Origin: Kudoa neothunni
Taxonomy: Eukaryota > Cnidaria
DNA length: 64,000 nucleotides
NCBI GenBank assembly: GCA_964304625.1
Contig: OZ199838.1
Span: forward strand, 5,146,001 to 5,210,000
Direction of reading: 5' to 3'
The translations under genes were made by a program, and so were the position numbers. The notes below the pieces were generated by a model. It worked only from the letters and a program-made list of their open reading frames with translations, ran no database searches and had not been told where the DNA came from. This document shows, in pieces, positions 10,812 through 24,672 of the stretch (its first letter is position 1; each line of letters starts with the position of its first letter).

Positions 10812-13800
10812 TTAAACGAAACCAAAGGTTCGGCATTTTATGGCGGAAAGTAGTTGGGTTTTAAGGATCTTTTTAGTAGAATACAAGGGAACAAAAAGCT
10901 TGGTGGAACAGGTGTTGGCAGTGGGTAATCTAAAATCATCCAAATATTTGATGACCACTGTGGGATTGCTATGCTTGGCGGAAAGGTAGTCGGCTGAGAG
11001 ATTTGGTGAGGAAGTCCAAAATGTGAGTAGCTCACTTCGTTGTGATTGTGACAATTCATTACACACGGACCAAAACCATGCTTTGAATTGATCTATTCTA
11101 GCTTGAGGAACGTTGCTGGCTTCAACCACAAAATTGGTGACTTTCTTCAGCATATCTACAGTAACAAACGTGCAACCATTGACTAACAATTTAAAATCTT
11201 CTGCGGTCAGGGTGGAGAACAGTTCTAAAGGAATAACTTGGTTTAAGCCTCTTTTCATGGCCTAAAAATGAAACAATATCAAGTTGTTCTATTAAAAAAC
11301 AAGAGTTAATAGGTACCTCCAATTCAAGCTTGACTGAGTCTACCATTTGGAATAAACAGAATTTTTCCACGTAAAAGAGAACGTTTTTCGGTGTGACGAG
11401 AATATCACGGCCACCTGGTACAAGATCGAAGAGTCGCAATCTACCAGAGACCACTTTTTCGGTCGCAAAGTACAATCCATATAAATGCTCATCTCTGTCT
11501 TCAAATGCAGCCGCATCAATGATCATTTTTCGCATTGATTCATAGAAACAACCATCATAGAAAGCGAAATCATGCCACGACAACTCTCTACCTAGCAGAT
11601 ATTTGACAACTGGTCGAACAAGTACCAAAGGACACGGCACATCCAACACAATACACTGACCAATAAGACGACCAACGTTGATAAATGCATTGGTTCGTTC
11701 ACGAGAACGTTTGCCTGACATTGGTATATATTGTCCTTTGATGGCTGCTTCATCGAAGAGAGCCTCAGTGTCATCGAATTTAATCTCTTCATTCATATAT
11801 AGTTGTTGCTTGGTAACGCGCTGTTTAAGAGGAACCTCCAGATCAACTTGAATCTCCCTAACGTAATTGAACAATACGTGGTGGTTGGTTATGCATCGTA
11901 TAAGCGCATCATGTGGAAATGAGACGATAATTCCAGTGACCAATTCTGCCATACACACATTCTTTCGCTGTAAAAAGTTCACAATACACCTTCCAGCACT
12001 CCTTTGAGCGCTGGTGAGTGAAGGATTTGAGTCTTTAAAAGCTTGGGAGGTGGGTACTGAATAGTTGGGCAATCGGCTGGTTGTAGAGGCGCGTAGAACA
12101 CAAGTGTCTAAAAATGATTCGATATCATCCATCAATGAAAAATCTAAATAGGAGCGTGTGTTTAGAAAAACGTTTTTGAGATCGGGCAATTTTTGTAGGG
12201 AGATTATAGCCAAAAATACGTCATTGACAAAGTTTCTAGTGACACCTTGGCCCTCACCAGGTTCATTTTTAAAGGTGGCAATGATGCGAGGAATTTTTTC
12301 ACTGCCATTTGGTTTGGAAAGGCGGAAAATGGTGTTAAGTTTCTCAAAGGTGATCGGAAGGATCTCTTCAAATTCGCGAGGCATACCTTTAATTGTGTAC
12401 TCCTTGAACGACTTGTACATGGAACGATTGAGTAGACGTTTGAAGCTGCGTACTTTGGTATCATAGTGGCCAATCTCTAACAATGACGATCCGGGCTCAG
12501 CTCCAACATCTTTGAGGAACAACTTGGCAAACGACGTCACACAACAATTCCAACGCGCATACAAATCAACCAAATCCCAATCAAGCATGTTGCCTGTTAT
12601 ATTATTTTGATTGTATTGAAAGAGATTGGTAGAGTAGGGATTTCTGGATGACGGGTGACTGCCAGGTTGATTGTGTCCATACGTTGACCTATTCGGATTG
12701 GAAGCAAACCCAAACAAGTCTTGTTTGGTTGAGGTGGGCATGAGTAGACTGGGATTTAGGGCGAATGGTAAAGCTTTTTCTAGAGGAGTAGTTAACTCGT
12801 CCGGTACCAATGATGCCAACATTAGTGTGGAATCAGTCCTTTTGAAAAATCTTACTGTTTTTCTAACAGCATTACTATCACTGGTAAATTGAGGATCGCT
12901 TGTGGAGGAACAATCTGGCAACATTACCACCTGATCAAAACTGCTGTTGTTGTTACTGCTATTGCTATTGTTAAGATAATTAGTAGCACTAAATTTTTCC
13001 TCTTTCATGTAATAGACAAAGGCGTCAAAGATGTAAGCAACATAACGCATTGAGCTTATATCCACTTTAGGCATCATATAGAGATGTTCATCATTCGATG
13101 ACCGAACTAGTGATAAAATGCCGGACAAAAAGTTGACACGTAGATTGCTATTATATTCGTCCTCATCTTGGCTTTCACCTAACGCAATAGCAGAGTTGCG
13201 ACGGAAATAATTCCAGCTGAAGTTAGTTGTGTCGTGGAGTTGTTGGTAGTTTTGCACCAGAAAACCCATCTCATTCCTGATCAACTTTGGGAGACGATAG
13301 TCAGTGGTGACGCCGTGTCGAAGCAATGCTTCAGTATAGTCCATAATACGGAACAGCCAGGTGGTTACATACTCAAGACTAGTTCTTAGGGATTGTATCA
13401 CATGTGAAAAACTAGCATCATTGTGCATGTTGGACCGTTTAATGATGATAGTCACCGTACGTAGAATACTCGCAAACGCTCTTGCCGAAGCTTCATTCGA
13501 AGAAAGTACTGTAGGATAGGAACTGTTGGCAACCAATAGAGAGCTGGTAGTACCTGCACCACCTGCATTACGAGAGGTACCAAAAGCTATACTGGGACGA
13601 GTTTGTTGAGTTTCGTTGAATATGGTGGAGATTACACGGGGATGGCCTTCTGCAATTTGTGTATGGCGTCCCAGAAAATCTCTACCCGGAGCACCAAACA
13701 CGCGGTTAGCACTATTGTTGATTGACCAATCGAGAGAAGCCACAAGTCTATTATTGTTGCTGCTACCAAGGAATTGGTCATGTGATAGAGGCTGTTCAGT

Positions 13801-16800
13801 TGCGAGTTCATTAGGGTTATTGTGTGGATCAACATTATCAACGGCAGGAAGTTGATCGTTGTTAAGAAAAATGGGATTATCAGGCATATTGCTAAGGGGA
13901 TTTGATGGGTGAAATAGACCATTTGGATCGGTAGAAGTTGTGGCTATGTTGGTATTGTTTGCCAATGGATCAATAAACGATCCGTTTCCTCCAGCTCCTC
14001 GATTGAAAATCACACTCACAGATCGATTAATGTTTCCGTTTCTGTTGTTACCAGCACCACCAAATTGGGAAAATCGAGGGAGTGCATCGAAAAATTCGCC
14101 CCCAAGTGAGACTGGATCTTCAAGTCCAAACAAATGAGATACATCGCTGTTCTCTGAAATATCATCAAGGCCACCACCACCAGCCTCATCGGAGGAAGTT
14201 GTCGACGGCGAGTACTCGTCTTCCTCTTCGTCGATAGTCAGATCTGAAGTTTCTTCATCTGAATAGGAGCTGTAATCATCCACACCATCAACATCATGAC
14301 TGATAACAAAGGGACCACCAACTCCCCCTCTATAAGAGTTGGCGCCACGATCATCATAATTTAGGAGTGTTCTGTTGACCGAATCACCAAACTCGGTGCC
14401 CACATTATCAAGATCTCCAACACTATCGCCATCTTCATCATCTTCGGAAGTCAAACCTTCAGTATCTTCATCATTTGAGGTGGTTTCATCGGCCGAATCC
14501 ACTTCATTATCAGAGGAAACTGATGGAGGCTCAATGCTAACTTCAACCAAGTTACCACGATTGATCAATGCTTCACTGTGGGAAATGTTTTTGCTGATTT
14601 TTGGATGTAGAATGAACATTTTGACAGTTTTTTCAATACAGTCAGCCTCATTATCAGCCAGATTGACGTTATGAAGGAAACTGGTGATATTCATAATAAC
14701 CGGTGTTATAACGGCATTTGCCATGGTAACCAAAGTTGTGACAGATAATGTGGGATCGATAGAAAACAGATCGTAGAATATATTTAAATATTTACTAATG
14801 CCGGCACTCTTATAGAGTCCGGGTGACATACCGGATATAAACACATTGAAAACACGACACACCGAACGGATAAAAACATCAACAATAGCGGAAGGAGTAG
14901 ATGGGATAAGTGATGAGGTGTGAAACTGATCCCGTTTCAATGAGGCGATTAATCGATTTAATGGATCGCTTTTACATTTGAAGATGAGATAACACACTGT
15001 GGAATCCACATAACGAACATCCCGTTGTCTGTGGCTGGTTCCAATTTCTTCTTCGATGGACTGAAAGGCAGAGTGTTGGGAGTATTCGTTTGCAAGATGA
15101 GCGCTTCCATAGTTTGGATTGTCGTCGGCGAGATCACGTGGAGTTACAATCTTTTTCACTAGGGACACATTCGAGAATATAATCTCTAACGCAGCGATAA
15201 TAAAATCGAATTTTGGCACAACTGATTGGATTTTGAAACCATGCACAAGTCCACGCTGAAATATTCTGTCTAGGTCATTTGAGGTGACATTGTCCGAAGA
15301 GAGAGGATCTTTCCGAGCAAGTACAGGCATTGGGGGGAAAATAAACCCAAACGATCTATTATTGTTATTACCACCACTGGCGGCAGCAGTGGAATTGATA
15401 TTCGCTTCAGGAGTGTTTACGTTAATGGTGGTTGTTGTAGGATTATTGGTTGTTTGTGGAACACCCAATGATACTGTGTTATTGTTGTTGTTGTTGTTGA
15501 TTTTGACAGATGAGAGATCGGTTTTATGAATGTAGTCTGGTCTGGATTCAGTGTATAACAAAAAGGCTACCAATATATCCCACCGTTCATTACAAACCGA
15601 TCCAAAAATATCCACGCTATCGACCAGCAATTTGAATAAATTCAAACGCATGTCTTGATCACCGCCGATCAAACTCTTGCAGTGGGATATCTCCCAGCAG
15701 TCACAGTATGCTGTGGGTGAGGCACCCATGAGAAGACAATTGTGTCCATAGTGACAGACGCTTGCACATTGAGAACAGCAACAAAGTTTCCCTGACAATG
15801 AGCATGTATAGCATTGGTATATATCTTGTTTGATGTGTTTGGGTCCGGACCATGTGAATGAGCACACGTCGTTAGCACACAACATATAATATACAGAGTT
15901 GTTAGGAGAATAGGTTTTATGAGGGAAAATCGTGCGTAAAAGAACGGCCTTAAGTTGGTTGATATCGGTTTTGTTGAAGTGTTGCTGGTCTAGTATTAGG
16001 TTGGAGTTGTCCGTTTGGTTAGGGTCTAGTGAGGATTGCTGTTGTTGTTGCTCATATGTTGGCACAACAATGTCCACTCTATCCATCAATAAATCCAGCA
16101 CAAACCCCACGTACACAAATGCCACATGATAACTTCTAATAGAGATAGCATAGATGATAGGAGTGAAACCATTTATATCACACGATAACAGATAATTGAT
16201 AATAGTAGGTTGGTATTGATGGTGACGAACAAATTTACGAGTGTGTTGTGCAATAGCCAATTCTTTTTCAGGATTGGCACCATTGTGCTTGTAACCATAA
16301 TAGAGAGCTTCATAAGCCAATACATGTAGAATATTTTGTCGCTGGTAGAACAGTGACTGTTGTAGGAGTTTTTCGGGTGTGTATTTATTCTCTAAGATAT
16401 CTCTGAAAATTGAGCTGTGTCTAGGAAGAAGTACACATAGATTGAAGTGTTTGTTTAATTTGGTGCTTGATTTGTGATGGCTGAACATTCGAATAGCGGA
16501 GATAAGAGGGAAGGCCGGTGCATCTAAAACTCTTGATTTGTTTGTACATCTTCGGAAAATTGTTTCGCCGCCATCGTTAGTGGTCAATACAATCAGATCA
16601 CCAAAGTGTTTCATAGCGGTGATGGTAAAGTTTCCATTCATGAGACCCAATCGTATGGAATCAGGCACATTGAATTCTATTTCTCTAAAATTTTTGCCTT
16701 TGAACTCAAACACAGCGCCAGTGACTTCACCATTGCTTCGTTCAACGATAGAAAGAATGTTGTATTGGTTGGCGGAGATGGCTAAAATTTTGTGTCCGGT

Positions 16801-19107
16801 AACGGCGCTGTTAACCTTTATAGGTTCACTGGGAATTTTGTATTTGATGTAGGTGGTAATTTCGTTCGCATTTTTCTCATTGAAAATGTGCGTATCGGAT
16901 ATTTTCCATACCGACAGCAAAGAAACATTAGCTTTGACAATGACTTCTTTGAATGGTTTATCGATCAGCTCGGGGTCGGTACAAACAATCAAATTGTTTT
17001 TCTCCACTTTGATCACAACTCCCAATTCGTGACGGTAGCAATTGTCCAGCATGTCGTCCAGGAAAATCACGTTATCAATACGCCAAGTTTCAGTGTTGCG
17101 AAGAGGTTCCGAGGGGCCGCCACCCCCACTAGCATCACTTGCAACAATGCCGGCGGATCCGTAAATAATAGGCCCACTTGTGGTGGTACTAGTGCAACCA
17201 ACGCTAGAGGTGACGTTATTATGGCTATGATTAACGTCTGCTGGGATGACAGGGTTGATAGAGGAATGAGGTGTGGAAGAGCGAGCGCGTTTAGTAGGTT
17301 TACCAAATTTTGAGGTCATACCAAAAGTGCCTGGATCACGATAATCCTTCACCACTTCAACGACAATATTGTGTGGAAGCTCGGTGATATCACTGGTGAT
17401 TCTACCAAAACGTAATGTGTCACTGGATACATCTACAACAAGTGATCCTTCGCGATGAAGAGGACAACGAAAGTTGTACACTTTGGAGCCGACTGAAAAG
17501 TTGTTTGATTTGTTTCGATCTTTGATTTTCAATTCGTTCATGTATGAGAATTGTAACGGCATCAACATTGGCATTGATTTCAATCCCCAAAAGAAAGCCT
17601 GGCCATTCTCCATCAATATAACCGCGTACGAACTGCAAACACTGATTCTCTTTACGGCACTGTTGTTGGGCATTGGAATCTTGTGATTGAGTTCGGGCAG
17701 AAATGGGACACATCTATCCAAAAATGTGTACACTTTATTGGTGTCAGTGGAGAAACACAATCTCAAAGGAGATGCATCCACATGAACAACTCGTTCTTCA
17801 GTCACTCCCAGTTCTAATAACCGTGTGTGGCTGTGAAAACCCCAAGATGTGGGTTGTTTGTTTTTGGTGTTGATTAACGGCTTCAATTTGCGCCAATTCC
17901 ATTGATGTAATCCACCCAACTCATCCAACATCACCAAATCTGATCTCATTGCAAATATACGTTTGATTTTGGCATTGCCATCCATACTCCACCATATGGG
18001 GGAAGGCACCTCCACACACACATCAGTTTCACAGTCCAATCTATTTGGAGATGTGCGTGGTTGGTTGAGTGAAGTGTCTTGGCGGGTTCTAGGTGGAAAC
18101 AAATTTTGTTGAAAACGCATGGATAGCGGACGTGTATTATTTCCAATATGTGTCACATCACCAGGATGATTAAGTTGTGATGTGATATTTGGGACTACAT
18201 TAAGTGCACCACTATCATCACCACCATTATTTCGATTGGAAATTTGTGGCTGTTGTTGTTGTTGCTGCTGTTGCAATTGAGCGGAGGGAAAAAAAGGCCT
18301 TAGGGGGTTATAACTGGCGGGGTTTGTCGAAAGTGGATTGTCAACAGTCCGCTGCGTGTTGGGATCAATATAAAACCTTGTATTGGAAGGGACTTGGGAG
18401 GTCACACGCCTAGTCAACGCAAGAAGTGTGTCATCAATGGTAAGATTATTCTGTGCTAGCGCAATTGCAATCATGTCTCTTGGAACTTGGGGGAAATCAT
18501 GTTGAACTCTATCGATCAAATTATCGGGTATAATATTGCGCGAAATTCCACGTAAACGTCTCAACTGATGAGGAATAGTGGAATTAGCCAATGAGTTGCG
18601 TAACTCAAGAGCTTCGTCTGGATTAATATCGTTTGCTAATAGAGTTTGACGTTGTATCGCTAACGTATTTCTATCATTGGATTGTGTTGCCGTACTGTCG
18701 CCAGCTAAATTGAAACAAAGTACCGTCAAATAAAGGAGGTAGGCGAATCAAAAAATCCCTACCATCCAATGAAAGTCTAGGTCTTTTACGATCTTTGTTC
18801 TTCTCATTCGCCCTAGGACTGTTGTCGTGTTTGGATTTCTTTTGACTCACTTTATACACCAAACGACAAACTCGTCCATCCTTAAAAATACCATCTAGCT
18901 AAATTACAAATATAATAAATATGTTACTTTAGTCAATAGCGCTATATGCTTGTCAGAAATAGCACAATCTATAAACTCTTCGTTGTCACACTTGAAGAAA
19001 TCGTCAGCTCTAAATTTTGTTTCATTGATTAATCAAACTATGAATATCAACTGCTACAATATTACCCCTTATCATTTCGAAACGTATTTTCAAATATTTT
19101 CTTCCAA
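10812..19107 (-). CDS. UBR5: HECT-type E3 ubiquitin ligase UBR5 (Hyd/EDD)
   Basis: Giant nuclear and cytosolic E3 that recognises N-degrons and ubiquitinates through a HECT cysteine. Exons 19107-19066, 19009-18928, 18880-18763, 18704-11317 and 11261-10812 join in phase (introns 56, 47, 58 and 55 nt), about 2.69 kaa. The start lies upstream of 19107 and is unresolved. In order: KDGRVCRL, matching the first propeller blade of human UBR5; a UBA-like domain (near NIIPDNLIDRVQHDF); a poly-Gln tract; RCC1-like blades; a UBR box with the full Cys/His set (CSFTWSGPKHIKQD, LCCCSQCASVCHYGHNC, SPTAYCDCWE); a long acidic Ser/Asp-rich region; a poorly conserved MLLE position; then HECT from TFKNEPGEGQGV. 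The last exon carries the catalytic Cys in PTANTCSTKLFVPLY and ends FGFV, as in human. One 7.4-kb exon holds most of the gene. No frame breaks seen. Confidence 0.96.
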
Positions 19108-22100
19108 CTACAAACAAAACAAATTAATCATCATATTTAAATATATACATCTTAACAAATTAATACAAAGGGCGGTGAAAATAATTAATAACTAGGCAAC
19201 CCTTATTATGTGAGACTATTAACACATTTGATTATTAATTGTGACATATCGTTAGAAATATCACCCAATATTTTATGATATAACAAAAATTAGTGAGATA
19301 TGTTAAAAACTGCTTTAAATGTCATGATTACAAGCAAATAAACTCATAAAATCATACTAATATCAATAGATCCACTAAAAATTTATCAAACAAATTACCA
19401 GTCAAACTGTTGGTTGTAAGTAGCTCCTTTAGCATAGATAAAGTATTTAGGGTCGCTCATCAGAACAATTCAACAAATGGTCTACCCAGCAAACTCTACA
19501 ATACCGGGATTTATGGACGATAAATACCGACAATTTCTACGACGTTCCATCGTGCGCCGGATTATTTGCGCATTTTTAATCCTAATTTAAATCGATTGTT
19601 TTGTTTCTCTTTTATTTGTTTTTGATAATTATCATTTTTTATGTAATATCCAAGTGAACAACCAAACCAATGTTCACAACAATTTTTTATGAATATAGCG
19701 TGTGTTACAACTGATAAGATAAGCTATTGTAATATTCGTCAATACTTTGTTTCTGTTATTTGTTGGAACGAATAACAAGTTTTTGGTGATTCATTTATGA
19801 AATATTATTTGACGTTATTTGATTCAACATCGATAGATGATGAATCAAAACAAATTTATTCCATTTTTAAAATCTGCTGGATTAAATGTATTATGTGATC
19901 TTTCATTGGACTTAATAATGATATCCAACTTATTAGAGACTATTTCTAATCTATATCTCATGTATTATTCCCCTACTGATTCAGCGAAATGGTGTTCTTG
20001 TTGAAAAATTCCTATCAATACTGTCACATGCCCTCGCATCAGTAAGTCCGCCCGTTTAAATAAGATAAGGAGAGTTGATAAGGAAATGTAAGGTCGTTAG
20101 ACAATGTACTGGTTGATAGAAGTCAAATTTGTTAGTGAATTCGACACAAAAAGGATACTCTGAGAGTATCTAAATATATTTAATTAAGTGTGAATCGAAG
20201 GACAACCCAATAATAAATTTGTTAGTTTATCTATTAGCATTTAAATGTACAATATTTTTAAGTCATTAGATTTATTCGAAGTCCGCATCATCGCAGCCTA
20301 TATAGCTGTCCAATACATAGAGGAATCTGCGTATGGCTGACGTTTAAGACTTTAAAATGATATAACTGATTATATTTACTAGATGTAAACAATACATACG
20401 AAATTAGCTTACTAAAATTAATACGATACTATAAAGGTAGGATGAAAACGTTAATTGGCTTAGAATTATGACGTATTCGCTCTATTCCCAATGTTGGTTA
20501 TTTTGATAGTATGTTGGTAAAATACGTCTTATAGACTAAGTTTTAGTAGGTTAGTGTAAGTCAAACAATAAAAACTTAGGTTTGTATTAATTTAATTATA
20601 GCTGAAGTATTTAGTGGTCTGTTGATAGTTTTTTATTCTCATATTAAGTTAAAGAAAAATATTAACTCAAATTTTAATTGTTATTTCGAAAATTATCTAT
20701 ATACATATATATATATATATATTTATTATCGCTATATTAAGTATAATGTATCGAAGATTTGAAATGATTAAATTTAAAACTACAATATTTACAATCATAT
20801 GATGTTGTTGTGAAATGAAGTCAATATTGCACGTTCGGCTCCTGCTTTCCCTGCATATAATAGTGTAATTATATTTTTATTTAAGTAAGAATCATGTATT
20901 TATCCATATATACTATGTAGTTAACATTAATTTCATATATGGATATTAATTGCATTATGGATATTAAATTCATGTATAGATATTAAGAGCATACAGGATC
21001 ATTATGTTTTACAGTAGTAGATTGTGACGCTTTATTAGTGTTTCGACATGAAATACTTTTTCTTAGTTTTCAAAAATTAAAAGAAATTGGGGTTGTTCGA
21101 AAATTGTAATTTAGTCAGCAAAATATTATTCGGGTCATTATATGTACATATTTTTTGTGTGCTGTAAATTAGAAAATAGTAATCGTGTGCGACCTTTCAG
21201 ATTAGTTTGCTGATTGTATCATTCGAATTTCTCTAGGAATTTACAACTGTAAACTAAATCTTTTATTGAAGATAGGTTAATGTTACTTATCCAACAGATA
21301 TCTATTTTAGAATGGCAAAAGATTTATTAAATAAGCAGAATATCCAAAGCTTGGGTTTTTTGCGTCAACCTTGGGCTCTTGGGGGTTTTTTCATTTGTGT
21401 ATAAAACTAAATTTATATTTGAATAGTTAGGATATTTATGGATGAAAATAAAATTTAAAATTAAGAGATGTTCAAAATGTTCCTATTTTGATTGTTACGC
21501 TAAATTAAAAATTGTATAATACTTCAAATGAGCCCCATATTGGAGGAGGTAGCACGTTTCTGCATGAGTGTTGCCTCAGTATTACATTCTTAAGCGTTAG
21601 TTATTGATTTTACTTGATTGTATGCGGTATTATATCGAATTTCATGATTAACTTCATCATTTGGTCGCATTATTAATCCTTGCCGAATGAATTTTCCCTT
21701 GATAAATTCCTAATGATAAAGCAAGTTAACTTATTGTAAGCGTAAGCAGTAAAATGCACACAATTTGCAAAAAAATTAATTAGGCAAAATAGTAATACGT
21801 GCTTGGCATTATACCCCACAAAAAATTATTATAAGAAATGAGCAATGATGCTGTTAATCATAAGTATCTTTTTATCTTGAAATTTCCAAGACAATCTTTG
21901 AAACAAAGGTCAGAACTAGGGAACAATGATTAACCGGCGCTGTAGACCAGAAACCAGAATTAAATAATAATTTTTTAAATATTCGAATATTTTTTAATAT
22001 TTGTGTTTTATTAAAAATTTATTTTGACATCCTGGTATTTCCAAATTAAATCTCAGGCCTTAGTTTACTTCAAAATATCGTTATCTTATTTTTGTAGCCG

Positions 22101-23437
22101 TTGAGTTGTACCTTTTTTTCAATATTGGTCATTAAAGTTACATATGTTCTCAATTGTAAAAATAAGTGAAAGAATTTTGTTGATAGATATGGCTGAGTTA
22201 TAGCAGATTATATATGCCAGAATGTCTGCTAATATAAATAATGAAAAATTTTTGTTTACCTATAAGTTTAGTCGATAAATTTTAAGCGTATATTTAAATG
22301 AGAAAGCATATTTACACATCTTATGATAACGAATTAATGTTTCTTAATTGTTTATTCATCATATATGCGCCTGAAGATATCTTCTCGTTACATCATCTAA
22401 AAATAAACCCTTTTATATGACAATTGGCACATTCACATGGTACCCATGTGTATGAATGGGTGTGAATGACGCCAGAAAAATCCATAACGTATTCTAAGGA
22501 AATCAAACAATTACTGGAGTATATAGTATCTTAACGTTTAAATCTATTTATGAATTTAAATAAATTTCTGTAATTTTCGATGATAATTGATCAAATTAAT
22601 TTTCCAATAGATACGGATTGTTTTAAGATATGATATCGCCATTAAGAGTTTGCGTGAGTAGACGTTCCATTCTTAATTATTATAAAAATTCTAAATTACA
22701 GCATTACTAATCTATGCAAATGGTAAATGTAGAATGTAATGAACATAAACATGGATTGAATGTTGTATTACTTTATCACAATAATAAAAGTTTTGAGGTA
22801 TTTTTCAACATAAGAAGTCTATAGTTATTGTTAAAGTTTTAAATGAAATAATTCGAATGGAGGATGGCTTCATGTTAAAAAGTAGTAATATGTGAATAAA
22901 AGTAATAAAGTTTAGTAAAAAATGGCGAGTCTAATAATGAGAAAGATTCGGGTAATAAAAATAAAAACCGATTAAATAGTAGAGCTCTCGCTTTAATTAA
23001 GCAAGTCAAAATATCCTGATTTATTGAACGAATGGTTTTATCCAATAATTGGTGAATCTTTTAAATTACGGATTTGTGCCTCCTATTTTAATAAGCTCTT
23101 TTGACGTATAAATGAAACAAAATGATATAGGTGGTTATTGTATGAAGAAAATTGAAACCCAAAAGTAAATAGGAATGAATAATACTGATCAGAGTTGAGG
23201 CAAGAGATAAAAAATTATCTGAATTATAACAGAGTAAGAAATTATGAAATCACACATGATACGTTGTTGATAAAAAAAGGTTAAAATCTTTCAAAACCAA
23301 ACTCGTACTCGTTTTCTGGAATTCATCGAATTTGTTAAAATATCACCAACACGCTCTAACGTTTTTACTAACAGGTATAACAGATATCAAAAAAAGTTTA
23401 TGATTTTTAAAACAGATTTGCAGCCTTAACAAATGAA
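19108..23437. other. long AT-rich intergenic region between UBR5 and survivin
   Basis: Probably includes the missing first UBR5 exon and promoter (19108-19560). A TA microsatellite lies at about 20699-20722. At 21343-21407 is a 65-nt block (TCCAAAGCTTGGGTTT then GGGCTCTTGGGGG) resembling 35501-35567. A long imperfect inverted repeat (CATTCACA with TGTGAATG) lies near 22434-22470. No gene or identifiable transposon found in the rest. Confidence 0.4.
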
Positions 23438-23491
23438 ATGAATGACGCGCGCAACGAGTCTCCGATTTTAGCGCAAACGGACCTGAGAAAA

Positions 23492-24046
23492 ATGAAAGTG
23501 AGCTCATATCTGTTTAAAGAACAACGCAAAGGTACTTTTCAGAATTGGCCTATATCATCCCCTAGAGCTAAGTGTACCGTTGAAAATGTGATGTTCTCCC
23601 CTTGATTCATTAGTTGAAGTTTAAATAGTTAATACAATGCGGTTTCATTCATCATCCTACAGTGGACAGTCTTGATAACACTATGTGCGTGTTTTGTATG
23701 TGCGAAATTGCTGACTGGAATGAAAACGATGATCCAAAGTAATAGGTTTTTAATGTGTGGTTGATGAGAGTGGCTTTTATGCTGTACAGATTAGAACATT
23801 ATCGAACTTCGCCATTATGTCCTCTTCTCAATATGCCAAAAGATGAGATTGATTGGACTTTAGAGGATGTCATCACCATGCTTTATAAACAGAGTTCTAA
23901 TAAGCTGGTAATTTAAGCTATTTTCATAATTTTCTATGCCATCGTAGAGAGCTAGATATGAGGAAATCGAAGCAACGATAGATGGTGAAATTGAAGCAAC
24001 TAGAAAAACTTTTTTAGCCTACACTAACAAAACTACCCTAAAATAA
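23492..24046 (+). CDS. BIRC5: survivin, BIR-domain chromosomal passenger protein
   Basis: Survivin docks Aurora B, INCENP and borealin at the centromere and midzone. Four short exons, 23492-23587, 23629-23738, 23790-23907 and 23948-24046, join in phase (introns 41, 51 and 40 nt) to give 140 aa against 142 in human. The BIR domain begins KGTFQNWP; then CGFIHHPT, the zinc ligands in MCVFCMCEIADWNENDDP, and the His/Cys pair LEHYRTSPLCPL (H-x6-C). The C-terminal helix is TLEDVITMLYKQSSNK, then RARYEEIEATIDGEIEATRK, matching the dimer and INCENP-binding helix of survivin rather than the multi-BIR-RING IAPs. An in-frame ATG at 23438 would add 18 residues; I prefer 23492 because it gives family length. 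A near-E2F motif TTTAGCGCAAA lies at 23467-23477, just upstream of the chosen start. No single exon is long enough to stand out as an open frame. Confidence 0.92.
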
Positions 24047-24672
24047 CACTCAAAAATCGTTCGCCATTACGTCCATCAATGAATATATATTATATTTTTT
24101 TTAATAATAAATGTTGTGTTTATTTGCGTTTTTAGTTTCTTTCAATTTAGGAATTTAAGATCAAACTTTGAAAATGTTTATTCGTTAACAAAAATTTAAT
24201 CCTCCCCGCCTAGTTTTACCTAGAGTTAATAATTTCTAATTCTTATCTACTCGCTTAATAGTCAGATAAAATTACGTTCAGTTTGTTCTAAAAAATAAAC
24301 TGTGTTTGGAATACGCATATGGGAGCCTTTATAGTTAAAAATTCAAGTGCATGCGTAAGCGCGTTCTTTTATCTGATTTGAGTGGGCCAATAAAAGTAGG
24401 TCTAAATATCACTAATAGGGACACATTTTTATTTAAAATAAATAAACGTTGAATTTTGGGTTACTTCATCAAGAGGATATTGTCACAGCCTTCTTCGTTG
24501 TCGATGCACATCCATAAATGGCATTAATTGCATCTAATGTATTCGAATGTTTGTGCCATACAACGATAGTGACTGATTTTTGCAATTCTGTTCGGGTAGT
24601 GTTTGATTTGGGATACGTAAAGTATATGATAACGTCTTATAATTTACAGCTCATAATTATAAAAACAATATA
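24047..24672. other. survivin 3' flank
   Basis: No gene seen. AT-rich, bounded on the right by the TIR of the Tigger-like element. Confidence 0.4.

Noticed and set aside
12158-12466. Long frames on the opposite strand and in other frames of UBR5, RRM1 and ZNF598
   Set aside because: They mirror the codon pattern of well-supported coding exons and have no independent similarity.
18706-18724. A 19-nt intron candidate in UBR5 (GTACTTTG...TTTAG) joining two reading frames
   Set aside because: A 58-nt intron using the donor at 18762 and the same acceptor also keeps frame and matches the length of all other introns here.
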